Source of the DNA: an uncultured Armatimonadota bacterium
Lineage (GTDB): Bacteria; Armatimonadota; Fimbriimonadia; Fimbriimonadales; Fimbriimonadaceae
DNA: 64,000 nucleotides
Reading direction: 5' to 3'
Assembly: GCA_903927025.1 (NCBI GenBank)
Contig: CAIYLG010000061.1
Coordinates: 1-64,000, forward strand
A model generated the notes under the pieces. That model did no database searches and was not told the DNA's origin. It worked only from the letters and a program-made list of their open reading frames with translations. Below are positions 26,234 to 34,816 of this stretch, piece by piece. Within the stretch, counting starts at the first letter, position 1. Each line of letters starts with the position of its first letter. Made by a program: the position numbers and the translations under genes.

Positions 26234-29200
26234 TTGAGCCTTTTCCTAGTAACTGCGGCCGCCCTCATCGTTGCCAAGCAAGGTGGCGATGCGTCCGAAC
26301 CAAGGTTGATGCGCACCCCTGCGATTTATGGGGACACGATCGTATTCAGCTATGCCGGTGATCTGTGGGTCGCCAATCGACGAACAAACGACCCAGCACG
26401 TCGGCTGACCAGCCACCCTGGGCTTGAGTATCGCCCCAAAATTTCGCCAGATGGCAAATGGGTCGCTTTCTCGGGCCAATACGATGGCAGCACCAATATC
26501 TATCTGATCCCCATCGATGGTGGCGAGCCCAAGCGACTGACGTACGATGTCGAGCCGGACAGTTGTCTCGGCTGGACTCCAGACGGCAAGATCGCCTACG
26601 CGTCTACTGCAGGCAATTTCACAAACCGACAGCAGCGTCTGTGGCTGATCAGCCCGTCCGGTGGTCTTCCGATCTCGACGAAGATCAACGAGGTCGCCGA
26701 GGTTTCGTACTTTGGGGATGGCAAGGCAATGGCCTATTGCCGCTTCAACTCGTACGGTTTCAACTGGCGACACTACCGGGGCGGAAGCCAGGGCAAGATC
26801 TCGTTCTATAACTTCGCGGAGAACAAATACTCCGAGTTGCCCAGCAAGCGCGAGCAGTCGTATTTCCCCATGATTATCGGGCGCGAAGTGTATTACATCA
26901 GCGACCGAGCAACCGGAACCCTGAACCTGTACGCATACAACATGGATCGGAAAACCGACACCCAGTTGACCAACTACAGCGACGCTGACATCAAGTTTCC
27001 GTCCACCGACGGGAAGACGATCATCTTCGAGCGAGATGGATACCTCTTCACCTTTGATGTTGCAACCAAGAATACGGTCAAGCTGAGTCCTAAGGTCTCC
27101 AGTGAGAACCTCATCGCTCGTCCGTATCTAAGACCTCTTGGCGGGCAGATCACCAGCCTGAGCCTATCTCCAAGTGGCGTCCGCCTTGCGGTCGAAGCAC
27201 GTGGGGATGTGTTCTCGGTGCCCGTGAAACAGGGCGACACCCGCAACCTGACGGCGACGCCAACTTCGCGCGAACGATTCCCTCAGTGGTCCCCCGACGG
27301 CAAGACGATTGCCTATATCGGCGATGCAACCGGACAGTACGAGGTTTACACCAAACCTCAATCCGGCGGCGAGGCAACCCAGCTCACGAAGAGCAGTCCA
27401 TTCTCGATTGAGGCGATTGAGTACTTCCCAGACGGCAAAACCATCGGGATTCGCACAGTCGACAACAAGTACCTGCTTCTCGACGTTGCCACCAAGACGG
27501 TGAAGACGGCGCTGGAATCCAAGTTCGGTATCCGCAATGTGGATATCTCTCCGGATAGCAAGTGGCTGGCTTACGTTGAGCCAGGTGCCAATGACTTTGG
27601 CTCGATCTATCTCTACGAAATCGCGACCGGGAAGAAGACACGCGTTACCGACGGGTTCTTCAACGACACTTCTGCGGCATTCGACCTCAACGGCAAGTAC
27701 CTGTACATCGTCTCGAACCGAACCTTTGGCCCGACGTTTGGCAGCTACGAGTTCAGCCTTAAGGTTGAGAACGCAGAGAAGGTCTACGTGGTGCCCCTCG
27801 CCAAGGGAACGCCAAATCCGCTTCTCGGAACTGACGACGAAGAGGTTGATCCCGCCGCTGCCGCCAAGCCAAAGGTTCCTGCCGCTCCACCGGCCGACAC
27901 CAACGCAGTCAAAGTCGATACCGATGGCATCGGAGAGCGCCTGATCGCTCTACCTCTTCCCAACGGTGCGTACCAGGCTGTAATCGGTGCGACCGGGGGT
28001 GTTTACTACTTCGCAAATGGAGCTCTTAGCAAGTTTGACCTTGCCAGCAAGGAGTCGACTCCGATCCTGGCCGGTGGGATCAGTGCGATTGGGTTCAACC
28101 CCAACCGAACCAAGATTGCCTACGGTGCAGGCCCTGTTGTGGGAGTCATCGAAGCACGTCCCGGCAACGCGATTGGCTCGGGCAAGGTCGATACAAGCGG
28201 CGTAGAGGCCATCGTGAACCCCCGCGACGAGTGGAACCAGATGTTCTGGGAAGCCTGGCGGTTCGAGCGAGACAACTACTACGACAAGGATATGCGCGGC
28301 CTTAACTGGAAGGCCGTTGGCGACCACTATCACGAGTATCTCAAGTACATCAACAACCGTTGGGATCTCAGCTACGTGCTGGGACTCATGCTGAGCGAGC
28401 TTGGCACCAGCCACTCCTATGTTCAGGGCGGCGAGTTCGGTGCTGTTGCTCGACCCGTTCCCATTGGCCATTTGGGTGCAGACTTTGAGTCTGTGGGCAA
28501 CCACATCAAGTTCAAGAAGATCTACAAGGGTCTCAGCTACGACAACGCGAGAAAGGGTCCGCTCAACGAGCCAGCTGTTGACGTCAATGAGGGCGACTAC
28601 CTTCTCGAGATTGATGGGATTCCTCTGGACGGCAACACCAATCCCGATTCGCTGCTCGTCGACAAAGTGGGTCGAGGAGTCACGCTGACCGTTAGCAATT
28701 CGACTTCCGCGACCGGAGCGCGCAAAGTGCGTGTCTTCCCAATCGCGGCTGAAGGTCAGCTTCGGTACATCGAGTTTGTGGAAGGGAACCGCAAGCGGGT
28801 TTCTGAACTGTCGGGTGGCCGCATCGGATATATGCACATCTCGAACACGGCGGCGGAAGGCTCCATCGACTTTGTCCGTGGCTTCTATCCGCAGATCGAC
28901 AAGGATGCGACGATCGTGGATGAGCGATGGAACGGTGGCGGATACATCCAGCCATGGTTCGTGGATACGCTCGCTCGAAAGGTCAAGGCGAACATTCAGC
29001 CGCGCAACGGAATGGATGTTGCCGAGGAGCCTGCGATTGAGGGACCGAAGGCAATGCTGATCAATGGCTATGCTGGATCAGGGGGAGACTTCTTCCCTTG
29101 GATGTTTAAGCATTCCAAGCTCGGACCGCTGATCGGCAAGCGAACGTGGGGTGGTCTCGTCGGCATCGGTGCCGGTGCGCCGCTGCTCGATGGAGGCTCG

Positions 29201-29437
29201 GTCACCGCACCTTCGTTCAGCATCTACGATCGCGATACCAACGAGATCATCGCCGAGAACCACGGTATTGATCCCGATATCGACGTGGACAACCGCCCCG
29301 ACCTCGTGGCAGAAGGCCAAGATCCGCAGCTCGAAGCAGCCGTGAAATACCTGCTGGATCAGCTAAAGAAGGCCCCGCCCAAGAGAGACCGAACGAAGCT
29401 CCCTGCCCTCAACAAAGACGGCAAGGTTAATCCGTAA
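26234..29437 (+). CDS. Tricorn-like S41 serine protease with beta-propellers and PDZ domain
   Basis: A 1067-residue exported protease of the tricorn type (signal-like start LFLVTAAALIVAKQGG). Two TolB/WD40-type propellers occupy about residues 25-600, with repeated SPDGK-W motifs. A helical C1 domain, a PDZ domain (GDYLLEIDGIPLDG) and the S41 core follow. The catalytic pair appears as His727 in ELGTSHSY and Ser949 in NGYAGSGGDFFPW. Family members degrade oligopeptides. The start is TTG, supported by GGAGG 7 bases upstream. A Pro/Ala-rich linker near residues 535-555 separates the propellers from the protease part. It ends just before inverted repeat D. Confidence 0.9.
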   Translation: MSLFLVTAAALIVAKQGGDASEPRLMRTPAIYGDTIVFSYAGDLWVANRRTNDPARRLTSHPGLEYRPKISPDGKWVAFSGQYDGSTNIYLIPIDGGEPKRLTYDVEPDSCLGWTPDGKIAYASTAGNFTNRQQRLWLISPSGGLPISTKINEVAEVSYFGDGKAMAYCRFNSYGFNWRHYRGGSQGKISFYNFAENKYSELPSKREQSYFPMIIGREVYYISDRATGTLNLYAYNMDRKTDTQLTNYSDADIKFPSTDGKTIIFERDGYLFTFDVATKNTVKLSPKVSSENLIARPYLRPLGGQITSLSLSPSGVRLAVEARGDVFSVPVKQGDTRNLTATPTSRERFPQWSPDGKTIAYIGDATGQYEVYTKPQSGGEATQLTKSSPFSIEAIEYFPDGKTIGIRTVDNKYLLLDVATKTVKTALESKFGIRNVDISPDSKWLAYVEPGANDFGSIYLYEIATGKKTRVTDGFFNDTSAAFDLNGKYLYIVSNRTFGPTFGSYEFSLKVENAEKVYVVPLAKGTPNPLLGTDDEEVDPAAAAKPKVPAAPPADTNAVKVDTDGIGERLIALPLPNGAYQAVIGATGGVYYFANGALSKFDLASKESTPILAGGISAIGFNPNRTKIAYGAGPVVGVIEARPGNAIGSGKVDTSGVEAIVNPRDEWNQMFWEAWRFERDNYYDKDMRGLNWKAVGDHYHEYLKYINNRWDLSYVLGLMLSELGTSHSYVQGGEFGAVARPVPIGHLGADFESVGNHIKFKKIYKGLSYDNARKGPLNEPAVDVNEGDYLLEIDGIPLDGNTNPDSLLVDKVGRGVTLTVSNSTSATGARKVRVFPIAAEGQLRYIEFVEGNRKRVSELSGGRIGYMHISNTAAEGSIDFVRGFYPQIDKDATIVDERWNGGGYIQPWFVDTLARKVKANIQPRNGMDVAEEPAIEGPKAMLINGYAGSGGDFFPWMFKHSKLGPLIGKRTWGGLVGIGAGAPLLDGGSVTAPSFSIYDRDTNEIIAENHGIDPDIDVDNRPDLVAEGQDPQLEAAVKYLLDQLKKAPPKRDRTKLPALNKDGKVNP

Positions 29438-29453
29438 GGGCAACAGTCCGTCC

Positions 29454-29584
29454 CCCCTTCCTTTCGTCTCCGACGAGAGGAAGGGCCTGGGATGGAGAGC
29501 GAAAATCCGAGAGTTTTCGAGCCTGACCCGAGGCTTACGCTCTCATTCCCCCGCCTTCCTCTCGTCGGAGACGAAAGGAAGGGG
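29454..29584. repeat. Long inverted repeat D between convergent genes
   Basis: Outer arms 29454-29501 and 29538-29584 pair through CCCCTTCCTTTCGTCTCCGA and GGAAGGC blocks and a GAGAGCG/CGCTCTC block. The loop itself holds smaller hairpins (GAAAA/TTTTC and GCCT/AGGC), giving a branched shape. It starts 17 bases after the protease stop and ends 15 bases before the opposing stop. Confidence 0.88.
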
Positions 29585-29598
29585 CCCCGAGGCTCTAG

Positions 29599-30417
29599 CT
29601 AGCCCACAAAACCACGAATATGCTGGCGCTGAAGCTCAAGACCCTGCCAGTCGCTGTCTCCTGCGCCGCCGCTTACGAGGACAAATGGACCGGTGTAGGC
29701 CGCGTCCGCCGCGATTTTCAGGCACGCATCCGCATGGGCTGCATCGATGTTTTCGGCATTCAGGAACTCGTACTTGGCGTGGCACGTTTCCGCCCGGTGC
29801 ATGATTTGCGGAAGCCCTTCGTAGACGTACGGTTTGGGCCAATTACCGAAGTCGGCGCATAGACCCAGGTTCCCGTCCATCTCGTCGAGCAGATGATTGA
29901 CGGCTTCGTGAGTTGCGAGAAGCGAGAACCAGTTCTCGGTTTCAATACGAACCCCTGAATCGGCCGCCACCTTGGCGATCGCATTCAGCCGCTGGATCGC
30001 CAGGGCCATGGCCTCAGACGAGTGAGCCTGCTTGCCCGCGATCACCCGAGCCCGCTTTGCGCCGAGTTGGCTGGCAGTCTCCACCCAGCCAGAAATCCAC
30101 TCCGTGCCGGCCTCACCGTGGTCCGGGTGGATGATATCTCCTTCATCAATCAGCACCGTAAGCAGCGTGATATCGGCATCCTGAAGCGCGGCCTTGAATT
30201 CTGCCGCAAAAGTCGCATCGCGTGAAGGAAGGTGGAAGTGGCAAAGCTGCATTGCCTCATAGCCGTGGGCGCGTAGTGCAGCCGGCACTGCTAGCAATTC
30301 GAGCGGAGTCTCCCCATGTGTGGCCAACCCCTGAGAGCCGGTCACCGGCGCATCGTAATAGGTCGTCCCAATCGTGCGATGCAAAGCCCAGGAAGAGACG
30401 GCAATAAGGTTGTCCAC
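29599..30417 (-). CDS. Sugar phosphate isomerase/epimerase (xylose isomerase-like TIM barrel)
   Basis: About 272 residues with the AP-endonuclease-2/xylose-isomerase-like barrel: ETENW, CADFGNWPK and HAKYEF contain the metal-binding Glu, Asp and His positions of the family. Such enzymes isomerise or epimerise sugars or inositols. The start is uncertain: GTG 30417 (VDNLIAVSSW) fits homologous N-termini; ATG 30486 would add 23 basic residues. Location beside the rhamnose genes suggests a role in sugar metabolism, but the substrate is not evident. Confidence 0.78.
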   Translation of the reverse strand: MDNLIAVSSWALHRTIGTTYYDAPVTGSQGLATHGETPLELLAVPAALRAHGYEAMQLCHFHLPSRDATFAAEFKAALQDADITLLTVLIDEGDIIHPDHGEAGTEWISGWVETASQLGAKRARVIAGKQAHSSEAMALAIQRLNAIAKVAADSGVRIETENWFSLLATHEAVNHLLDEMDGNLGLCADFGNWPKPYVYEGLPQIMHRAETCHAKYEFLNAENIDAAHADACLKIAADAAYTGPFVLVSGGAGDSDWQGLELQRQHIRGFVG

Positions 30418-30551
30418 CCCAATACCGTACTCGAAACGGATCCGCGTGTGGAGCCGTTTGGATCGGTGCCTACCTCCTTGAGGCATCTCGACTGCTAGGC
30501 TGTCATTTCAAATGCTTTTGTGTACGATAGGTCTTGGCTAAGTTCTACGCA

Positions 30552-30650
30552 ATGGCTTATGCTCCAATCGATGCGCGATCGGATTGGCACCGCGGTTTTC
30601 TACCGCTCACTCCGTCGGTTGACGACATCATCAGACTCCTCGAAAAGTGA
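30552..30650 (+). other. Possible 32-residue open frame
   Basis: ATG 30552 opens MAYAPIDARSDWHRGF and ends with LEK before TGA at 30648. No ribosome site is visible. It may be the remnant end of a lost gene at the left border of the A+T-rich island. The rest of 30487-30697 shows nothing. Confidence 0.2.
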
Positions 30651-30697
30651 ATCTAAGTGATTGCAAGTCCTTTTCTGTTGAAGGCAGGGTGTAACCC

Positions 30698-31144
30698 GTG
30701 ACGCTTACCTTGATCGGTCCAACCGGACCACCCTGGCTTTTTTCTGCAACTTGGTTTTCGGACGGCGAACTGCGCATAGAGGTGGCAGAGGATAGGCAAG
30801 GTAAACGAGAGGTTTTGTATGGTGCGGTGATTGACGAAGATAGCCCCGGTCTTTTCGCGGTGCCCTCGGTCTGCCGGACCTTGCGACGATGTGGTTTCCG
30901 AAACGCAAAGAACGCCTCAGGCTGGCAGGGACTTCCGTCAAACCTCACGCTGCATGACAGCCTTCTGGAGTTTGAAATCTTTCTAAGTCAGAACGAGTTA
31001 GGCGGCAAGTGCACGCTGGTCGTTTACTTTCCCGTCGGCTCAGAAGGTCATTTCGCCAGGCGCACGGGGCGTTGTCTACTGTCTGAATTGCATGCACTTG
31101 CAGATGCTATCGAGTCAGGAATCCCGCCCCACTGGTTTGAGTGA
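30698..31144 (+). CDS. Hypothetical protein
   Basis: A 148-residue soluble protein starting at GTG. It looks like a compact alpha/beta protein with strands at the N-terminus (LTLIGPTGPPWLFSATW) and a C-terminal helix (LLSELHALADAIESG). No motif or family recognised. The start lacks a clear ribosome site. It is near the left border of the A+T-rich island; size and isolation would fit an immunity-type or phage-derived gene, but this is only a guess. Confidence 0.5.
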   Translation: MTLTLIGPTGPPWLFSATWFSDGELRIEVAEDRQGKREVLYGAVIDEDSPGLFAVPSVCRTLRRCGFRNAKNASGWQGLPSNLTLHDSLLEFEIFLSQNELGGKCTLVVYFPVGSEGHFARRTGRCLLSELHALADAIESGIPPHWFE

Positions 31145-31640
31145 CGGTGTGGTTAGGCAATAGCAGGAGAACGGCCGCCATCTATCCGGGTCCTATCACG
31201 GAGAGCCCTCAGTCAAGCCATAAACCCGGTTGTTGTTGGCTCCTGGTTTTCCCGGGTTAGCAGTGTTCCAGATTAAGTGGGATGCCATTATTCTGAAGGA
31301 AGCGCTGCGAGGTCCTCCTAGCCTACATACGAGAGCCCGCGTATCCAATTGACGGCAACTTGGTTAAACCAAGCACCTACCGATTGGCAATCGCGTCGTT
31401 CCCCGCTCGCAGAAAGTTGAGATTTTCCACATCCTGAATCTACTTCAAGCGGCCCCGCGGTTTTCAGGAACCAAAATTCTACGCGAAGCCTAATGAGTCA
31501 ACGGAACCTCGAGGTCGAATCTGGGCCTTAACTGCTTTGGACAAAGATTCGGACAAACTCGCGAAAGAATATCCGCACAGAAAATGGCAAGACCATCGAA
31601 ACTGCTTCCATTTTTGGCAATACCAGTGTACTATTCCCTC
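31145..31640 (+). other. Non-coding stretch upstream of the Cys-rich operon
   Basis: About 500 bases without a convincing gene on either strand. The only signal found is TACTAT at 31629-31634, six bases before the ATG of the Cys-rich gene, a candidate -10 box for a leaderless operon mRNA. A lone TTTTCCACA sits at 31423-31431. Confidence 0.4.
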
Positions 31641-32978
31641 ATGTTGAGAACTTCTGATCAATCAATGCGACGTGTTTTAGCAAGTTGTACCGTCATTCTA
31701 TGCGTTATTTCAGCCGCTTTCGGATCAGATACTAGGCTTCAGAAACAGATGATCAGCCTGACGAAGACAAACCTCAACATCAATTTGGCTCAATGTACTG
31801 TCGAAGGGGTTTGCAGTAGGAAGACTAATCCCTACCACCTCTCACTTGCAGAACTCGATGTCCGGCCTGATCGTCACCGGGCAGCACTTCCGTCGCACAG
31901 AATGCTCGTAGATAATCCTTATCCGACGTTTGCTGTGGGATGTCACAGCACAAGCACAGGGTCAGCCCCAACATGCAATTACACATTTGCCCAGAATCCT
32001 AGTTGTAGCCAGACGAGTTCAACTTCGAACTGCAACACCAATTCGCCAGGTTGCACCTCAACTCCCTCTAATTGTACTAGTTCGTCTCCGCCCTGTAGTC
32101 CGCTGACGTCGTTTGGAGGATCTCCTTGTGCAACTTCGGAGTCAGCATGTACTCAAGTGTCCGTTGGATGTGAATTCACCGCGCAGTCTTCTTGCGCCAA
32201 CCAGACTATCTACCCTGCGTGCGCTACAGCAAGCTCAGCAAATTGTAGTACCGCTTCAAGTGGCACTCAATGTACCTCTACAGCTGGCACATGTCCAACC
32301 GTCGCGCCGGCCGGTGGAACCTGTGCTTGGACGGTGGTTTCCAGTGGAGACTGTGGCTCGGCAATTGCAGGTTGCACGACTTCATCCTCATGTCTCAGCC
32401 ACACGGTGTATCCTGCATGCGGACCCCAAACCTACTCAAATCCGCCATGCAATACTATTACTTCAGCGAATTCAGGAGGCGGGTCATGCTTTCAGACATA
32501 TACACCTCAGCAAACATGCCAGCCGTTTACATCCGCGGTGCTGTGCTCGACTGGTAGTGCACCTCTCTGTCAGCCGCTAACCAGCACATCTCAAATATAC
32601 AACTGCACGGTTGTGGGCCAACCCCTCTGCTCGCCGCAAACTAATGCGAACGGCAACAACTGCTCGATCACATTTGCGCCGAACGGGTCGAACTGTTCCT
32701 CAACCTTCTCATTCAGTTGTATGAACACTCAAGCGGGTGGAAGTAACTGTTCCGTTGCTGGAGCATGTAGCTTGACATATGGATACAACTGTTACACGAC
32801 TATAAGTCAAGGCGGAGCATGCTATACGAATGCAATCGGTAAGCCGCAGTGCTTCCCTACCGCAACTGCATTGGCGGAGAACATTGCTCCAGGGACAGAA
32901 CTTTTGCCGTTGGCCCTGAGCGTCATGATGTCGCTATTCGGATTAGCCTGCGTTGTATCGCAACTTAATCGAACATGA
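31641..32978 (+). CDS. Cysteine-rich secreted protein with C-terminal membrane anchor
   Basis: About 445 residues. A signal peptide (RRVLASCTVILCVISAAFG) leads into a roughly 310-residue Ser/Thr/Asn/Gly-rich segment in which I count 35 cysteines spaced about 5-15 residues apart, each usually after a small residue (SNC, PPC, GTC, PAC). An internal duplication is visible: SSCANQTIYPAC and SSCLSHTVYPAC. The C-terminus has a PGTE spacer, a 20-residue hydrophobic helix (LLPLALSVMMSLFGLACVVS) and a short tail ending in Arg-Thr, the layout of a surface anchor or sorting signal though not a canonical PEP-CTERM. ATG 31641 is chosen for its -10 box and signal peptide; ATG 31584 is an alternative. First gene of a four-gene A+T-rich operon. 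Function unknown; a disulfide-linked surface layer or fibre is one possibility. Confidence 0.75.
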   Translation: MLRTSDQSMRRVLASCTVILCVISAAFGSDTRLQKQMISLTKTNLNINLAQCTVEGVCSRKTNPYHLSLAELDVRPDRHRAALPSHRMLVDNPYPTFAVGCHSTSTGSAPTCNYTFAQNPSCSQTSSTSNCNTNSPGCTSTPSNCTSSSPPCSPLTSFGGSPCATSESACTQVSVGCEFTAQSSCANQTIYPACATASSANCSTASSGTQCTSTAGTCPTVAPAGGTCAWTVVSSGDCGSAIAGCTTSSSCLSHTVYPACGPQTYSNPPCNTITSANSGGGSCFQTYTPQQTCQPFTSAVLCSTGSAPLCQPLTSTSQIYNCTVVGQPLCSPQTNANGNNCSITFAPNGSNCSSTFSFSCMNTQAGGSNCSVAGACSLTYGYNCYTTISQGGACYTNAIGKPQCFPTATALAENIAPGTELLPLALSVMMSLFGLACVVSQLNRT

Positions 32979-34789
32979 TGAGTCTCTTATTGGGTTGGGC
33001 GCTCTCCCATCCGGATCATACTCAACTCATCACCTTCGAACCAAGGATCTACACTTACCGTCAAATTGCGGCAATTGTAACTGAAAATGGAGTTCACGTC
33101 TCCTGTGATCCGAGAATTCAAGATAGATTGGCGCTCGTGTCAATTCCTCCTTCTGACGGAATTAAGGCGAGGAAGTTTATCTTAGCTGCGCTGAATCTGG
33201 AAATAAGTCGTACATCTGAGTCTACTGCAATCATGCAACTCCGCATTAGCGCGAGCCGTAACGAACAACAATCCTTACGCTCCTACATTGAACAATACGA
33301 TGCAGCACTGAAAGCGGCACTTAGCCAGCTTCCGGACGCAAACAATTGCGCAAACGATCAATTGATCCTTAGGAACCCAGTCTTTGAGGAAGCTCAGCGT
33401 ATTGTAGGCTCGCCCTTAGATCATACAAATGAAGAATTGATTGCAGCGAATTTTCTTGTTCAAATCAAACAGGACGGATCAGTGCCCAGAGGCCTCTTGG
33501 ACTTTGCTAGAGGACATTCGATTTTAGATATACTATCCAAGAATTCCGTAGTAATTACTACACCTAACGAAGTGCTTAATACACAAATGGACTGTCCGTA
33601 TGGACGCGCTTTTGTAGGTGATCAAATGGACAAAAGCTACTGGCTGTCCGATACAAACTCAACTAAGCGTCAACCCAAATTATACGCTGAAGGGGTGTGC
33701 TTTAATAGGCAAATTGGATCGATTCTTTCTTGGGGAACGTTATTCTCCACCGCGCCAGGAGTTCAGTTGTACTCTCCACTATGGCAACCAAATAAGCTGC
33801 CCCTTCATAACGGTGAAGCGCTGACCGAACAAACAGAAATACTTGCCAAAACAAAATCTTTCCTACAAACACAAATCGCCTCGACCAATATCGATGTTGC
33901 AGCAGACATTTCAATGAGCAGTCTTCTGTTGAACTGGTCGGTCGCTACAGCGGTTCCGGTCGTTGCCGAAGTCTCAGCGTATCGTGACACTTATGTGGCG
34001 CCAGGCGGAAACTCATTACAAAGTCGTTACATGCCTCGGTGGATCTTGCGAGGGTCAATAGCCAGCAATTCTTACTACTTTCAACCTAGATCTTCCTCCC
34101 TAAATCCGAATATGCTCTTTTGGCTTGGGTTGGAAAGGACAAGCTTCGGAGTCCTCGGTAGGAATTTAGTTGGATTTTTGGACACGGTGCAAATGCCACC
34201 ATTTCATAAAATCGAACCCTTGCTAGAACGACAGAGCGGGGAAACCCTAACGAAGGGATATTTTGAGAACGTCGAGGATTGCCTCAGCAATCTTAGCTTA
34301 GTCGAATGCGAATCGTTTTCTCAAACGGATTGTTCCATGGCCCTTCACAACGTATTGCAGTCGGCTCCCTTTTGGCGGCTATTCAGTCAGCTTCCAAAGG
34401 AACTCAGAACCGCGGTGAACGACCGGTTGGTCATGCGTGAGTCGTTCCAAATCCATCTCCCTGCACTTTCAAAGAAGATTCAGAGTAGGTTCAGGGAGGA
34501 TCTTGGAAGGTTGTATTTATCATCGACTCAACATTCGTCTAATGGTGAATTTCGATATCTTGGAGAAGAGCTATCTCAACAAGTCACCAGTATTGATGGA
34601 ACAGTGTACGTATTGTTTGACCGGGATAAGACCAATTTGCATGCAGTGTTTGGCGTCTCTTGGAATTACGCCGATCCGACGGATTCGATGGTGCGTAAGG
34701 TAAATGCCCTTGAAGGCGTTCCAGATTTGCAGAATGCGCTGACGACTGTGAATTCCTACATGTCACATGTGTGGGTCTCTCATCCATGA
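32975..34789 (+). CDS. Unknown protein with possible STN-like N-terminal domain
   Basis: A 604-residue protein with no recognised family. Its ATG overlaps the stop of the Cys-rich gene (ATGA), so the two are translated together. Residues about 20-90 (YTYRQIAAIVTENGVHVSC, then PSDGIKARKFILAALNLEI) have the helix-strand spacing of the secretin/TonB N-terminal (STN) domain; this is a weak resemblance by eye. The rest is mixed and contains scattered cysteines (VEDCLSNLSLVECES, FSQTDCSM), suggesting an extracytoplasmic location, but the N-terminal hydrophobic stretch (MMSLLLGWAL) is a short and poor signal peptide. Confidence 0.65.
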   Translation: MMSLLLGWALSHPDHTQLITFEPRIYTYRQIAAIVTENGVHVSCDPRIQDRLALVSIPPSDGIKARKFILAALNLEISRTSESTAIMQLRISASRNEQQSLRSYIEQYDAALKAALSQLPDANNCANDQLILRNPVFEEAQRIVGSPLDHTNEELIAANFLVQIKQDGSVPRGLLDFARGHSILDILSKNSVVITTPNEVLNTQMDCPYGRAFVGDQMDKSYWLSDTNSTKRQPKLYAEGVCFNRQIGSILSWGTLFSTAPGVQLYSPLWQPNKLPLHNGEALTEQTEILAKTKSFLQTQIASTNIDVAADISMSSLLLNWSVATAVPVVAEVSAYRDTYVAPGGNSLQSRYMPRWILRGSIASNSYYFQPRSSSLNPNMLFWLGLERTSFGVLGRNLVGFLDTVQMPPFHKIEPLLERQSGETLTKGYFENVEDCLSNLSLVECESFSQTDCSMALHNVLQSAPFWRLFSQLPKELRTAVNDRLVMRESFQIHLPALSKKIQSRFREDLGRLYLSSTQHSSNGEFRYLGEELSQQVTSIDGTVYVLFDRDKTNLHAVFGVSWNYADPTDSMVRKVNALEGVPDLQNALTTVNSYMSHVWVSHP

Positions 34790-34816
34790 AAATGAAAGGA
34801 ATCACGAAGACAGAGT

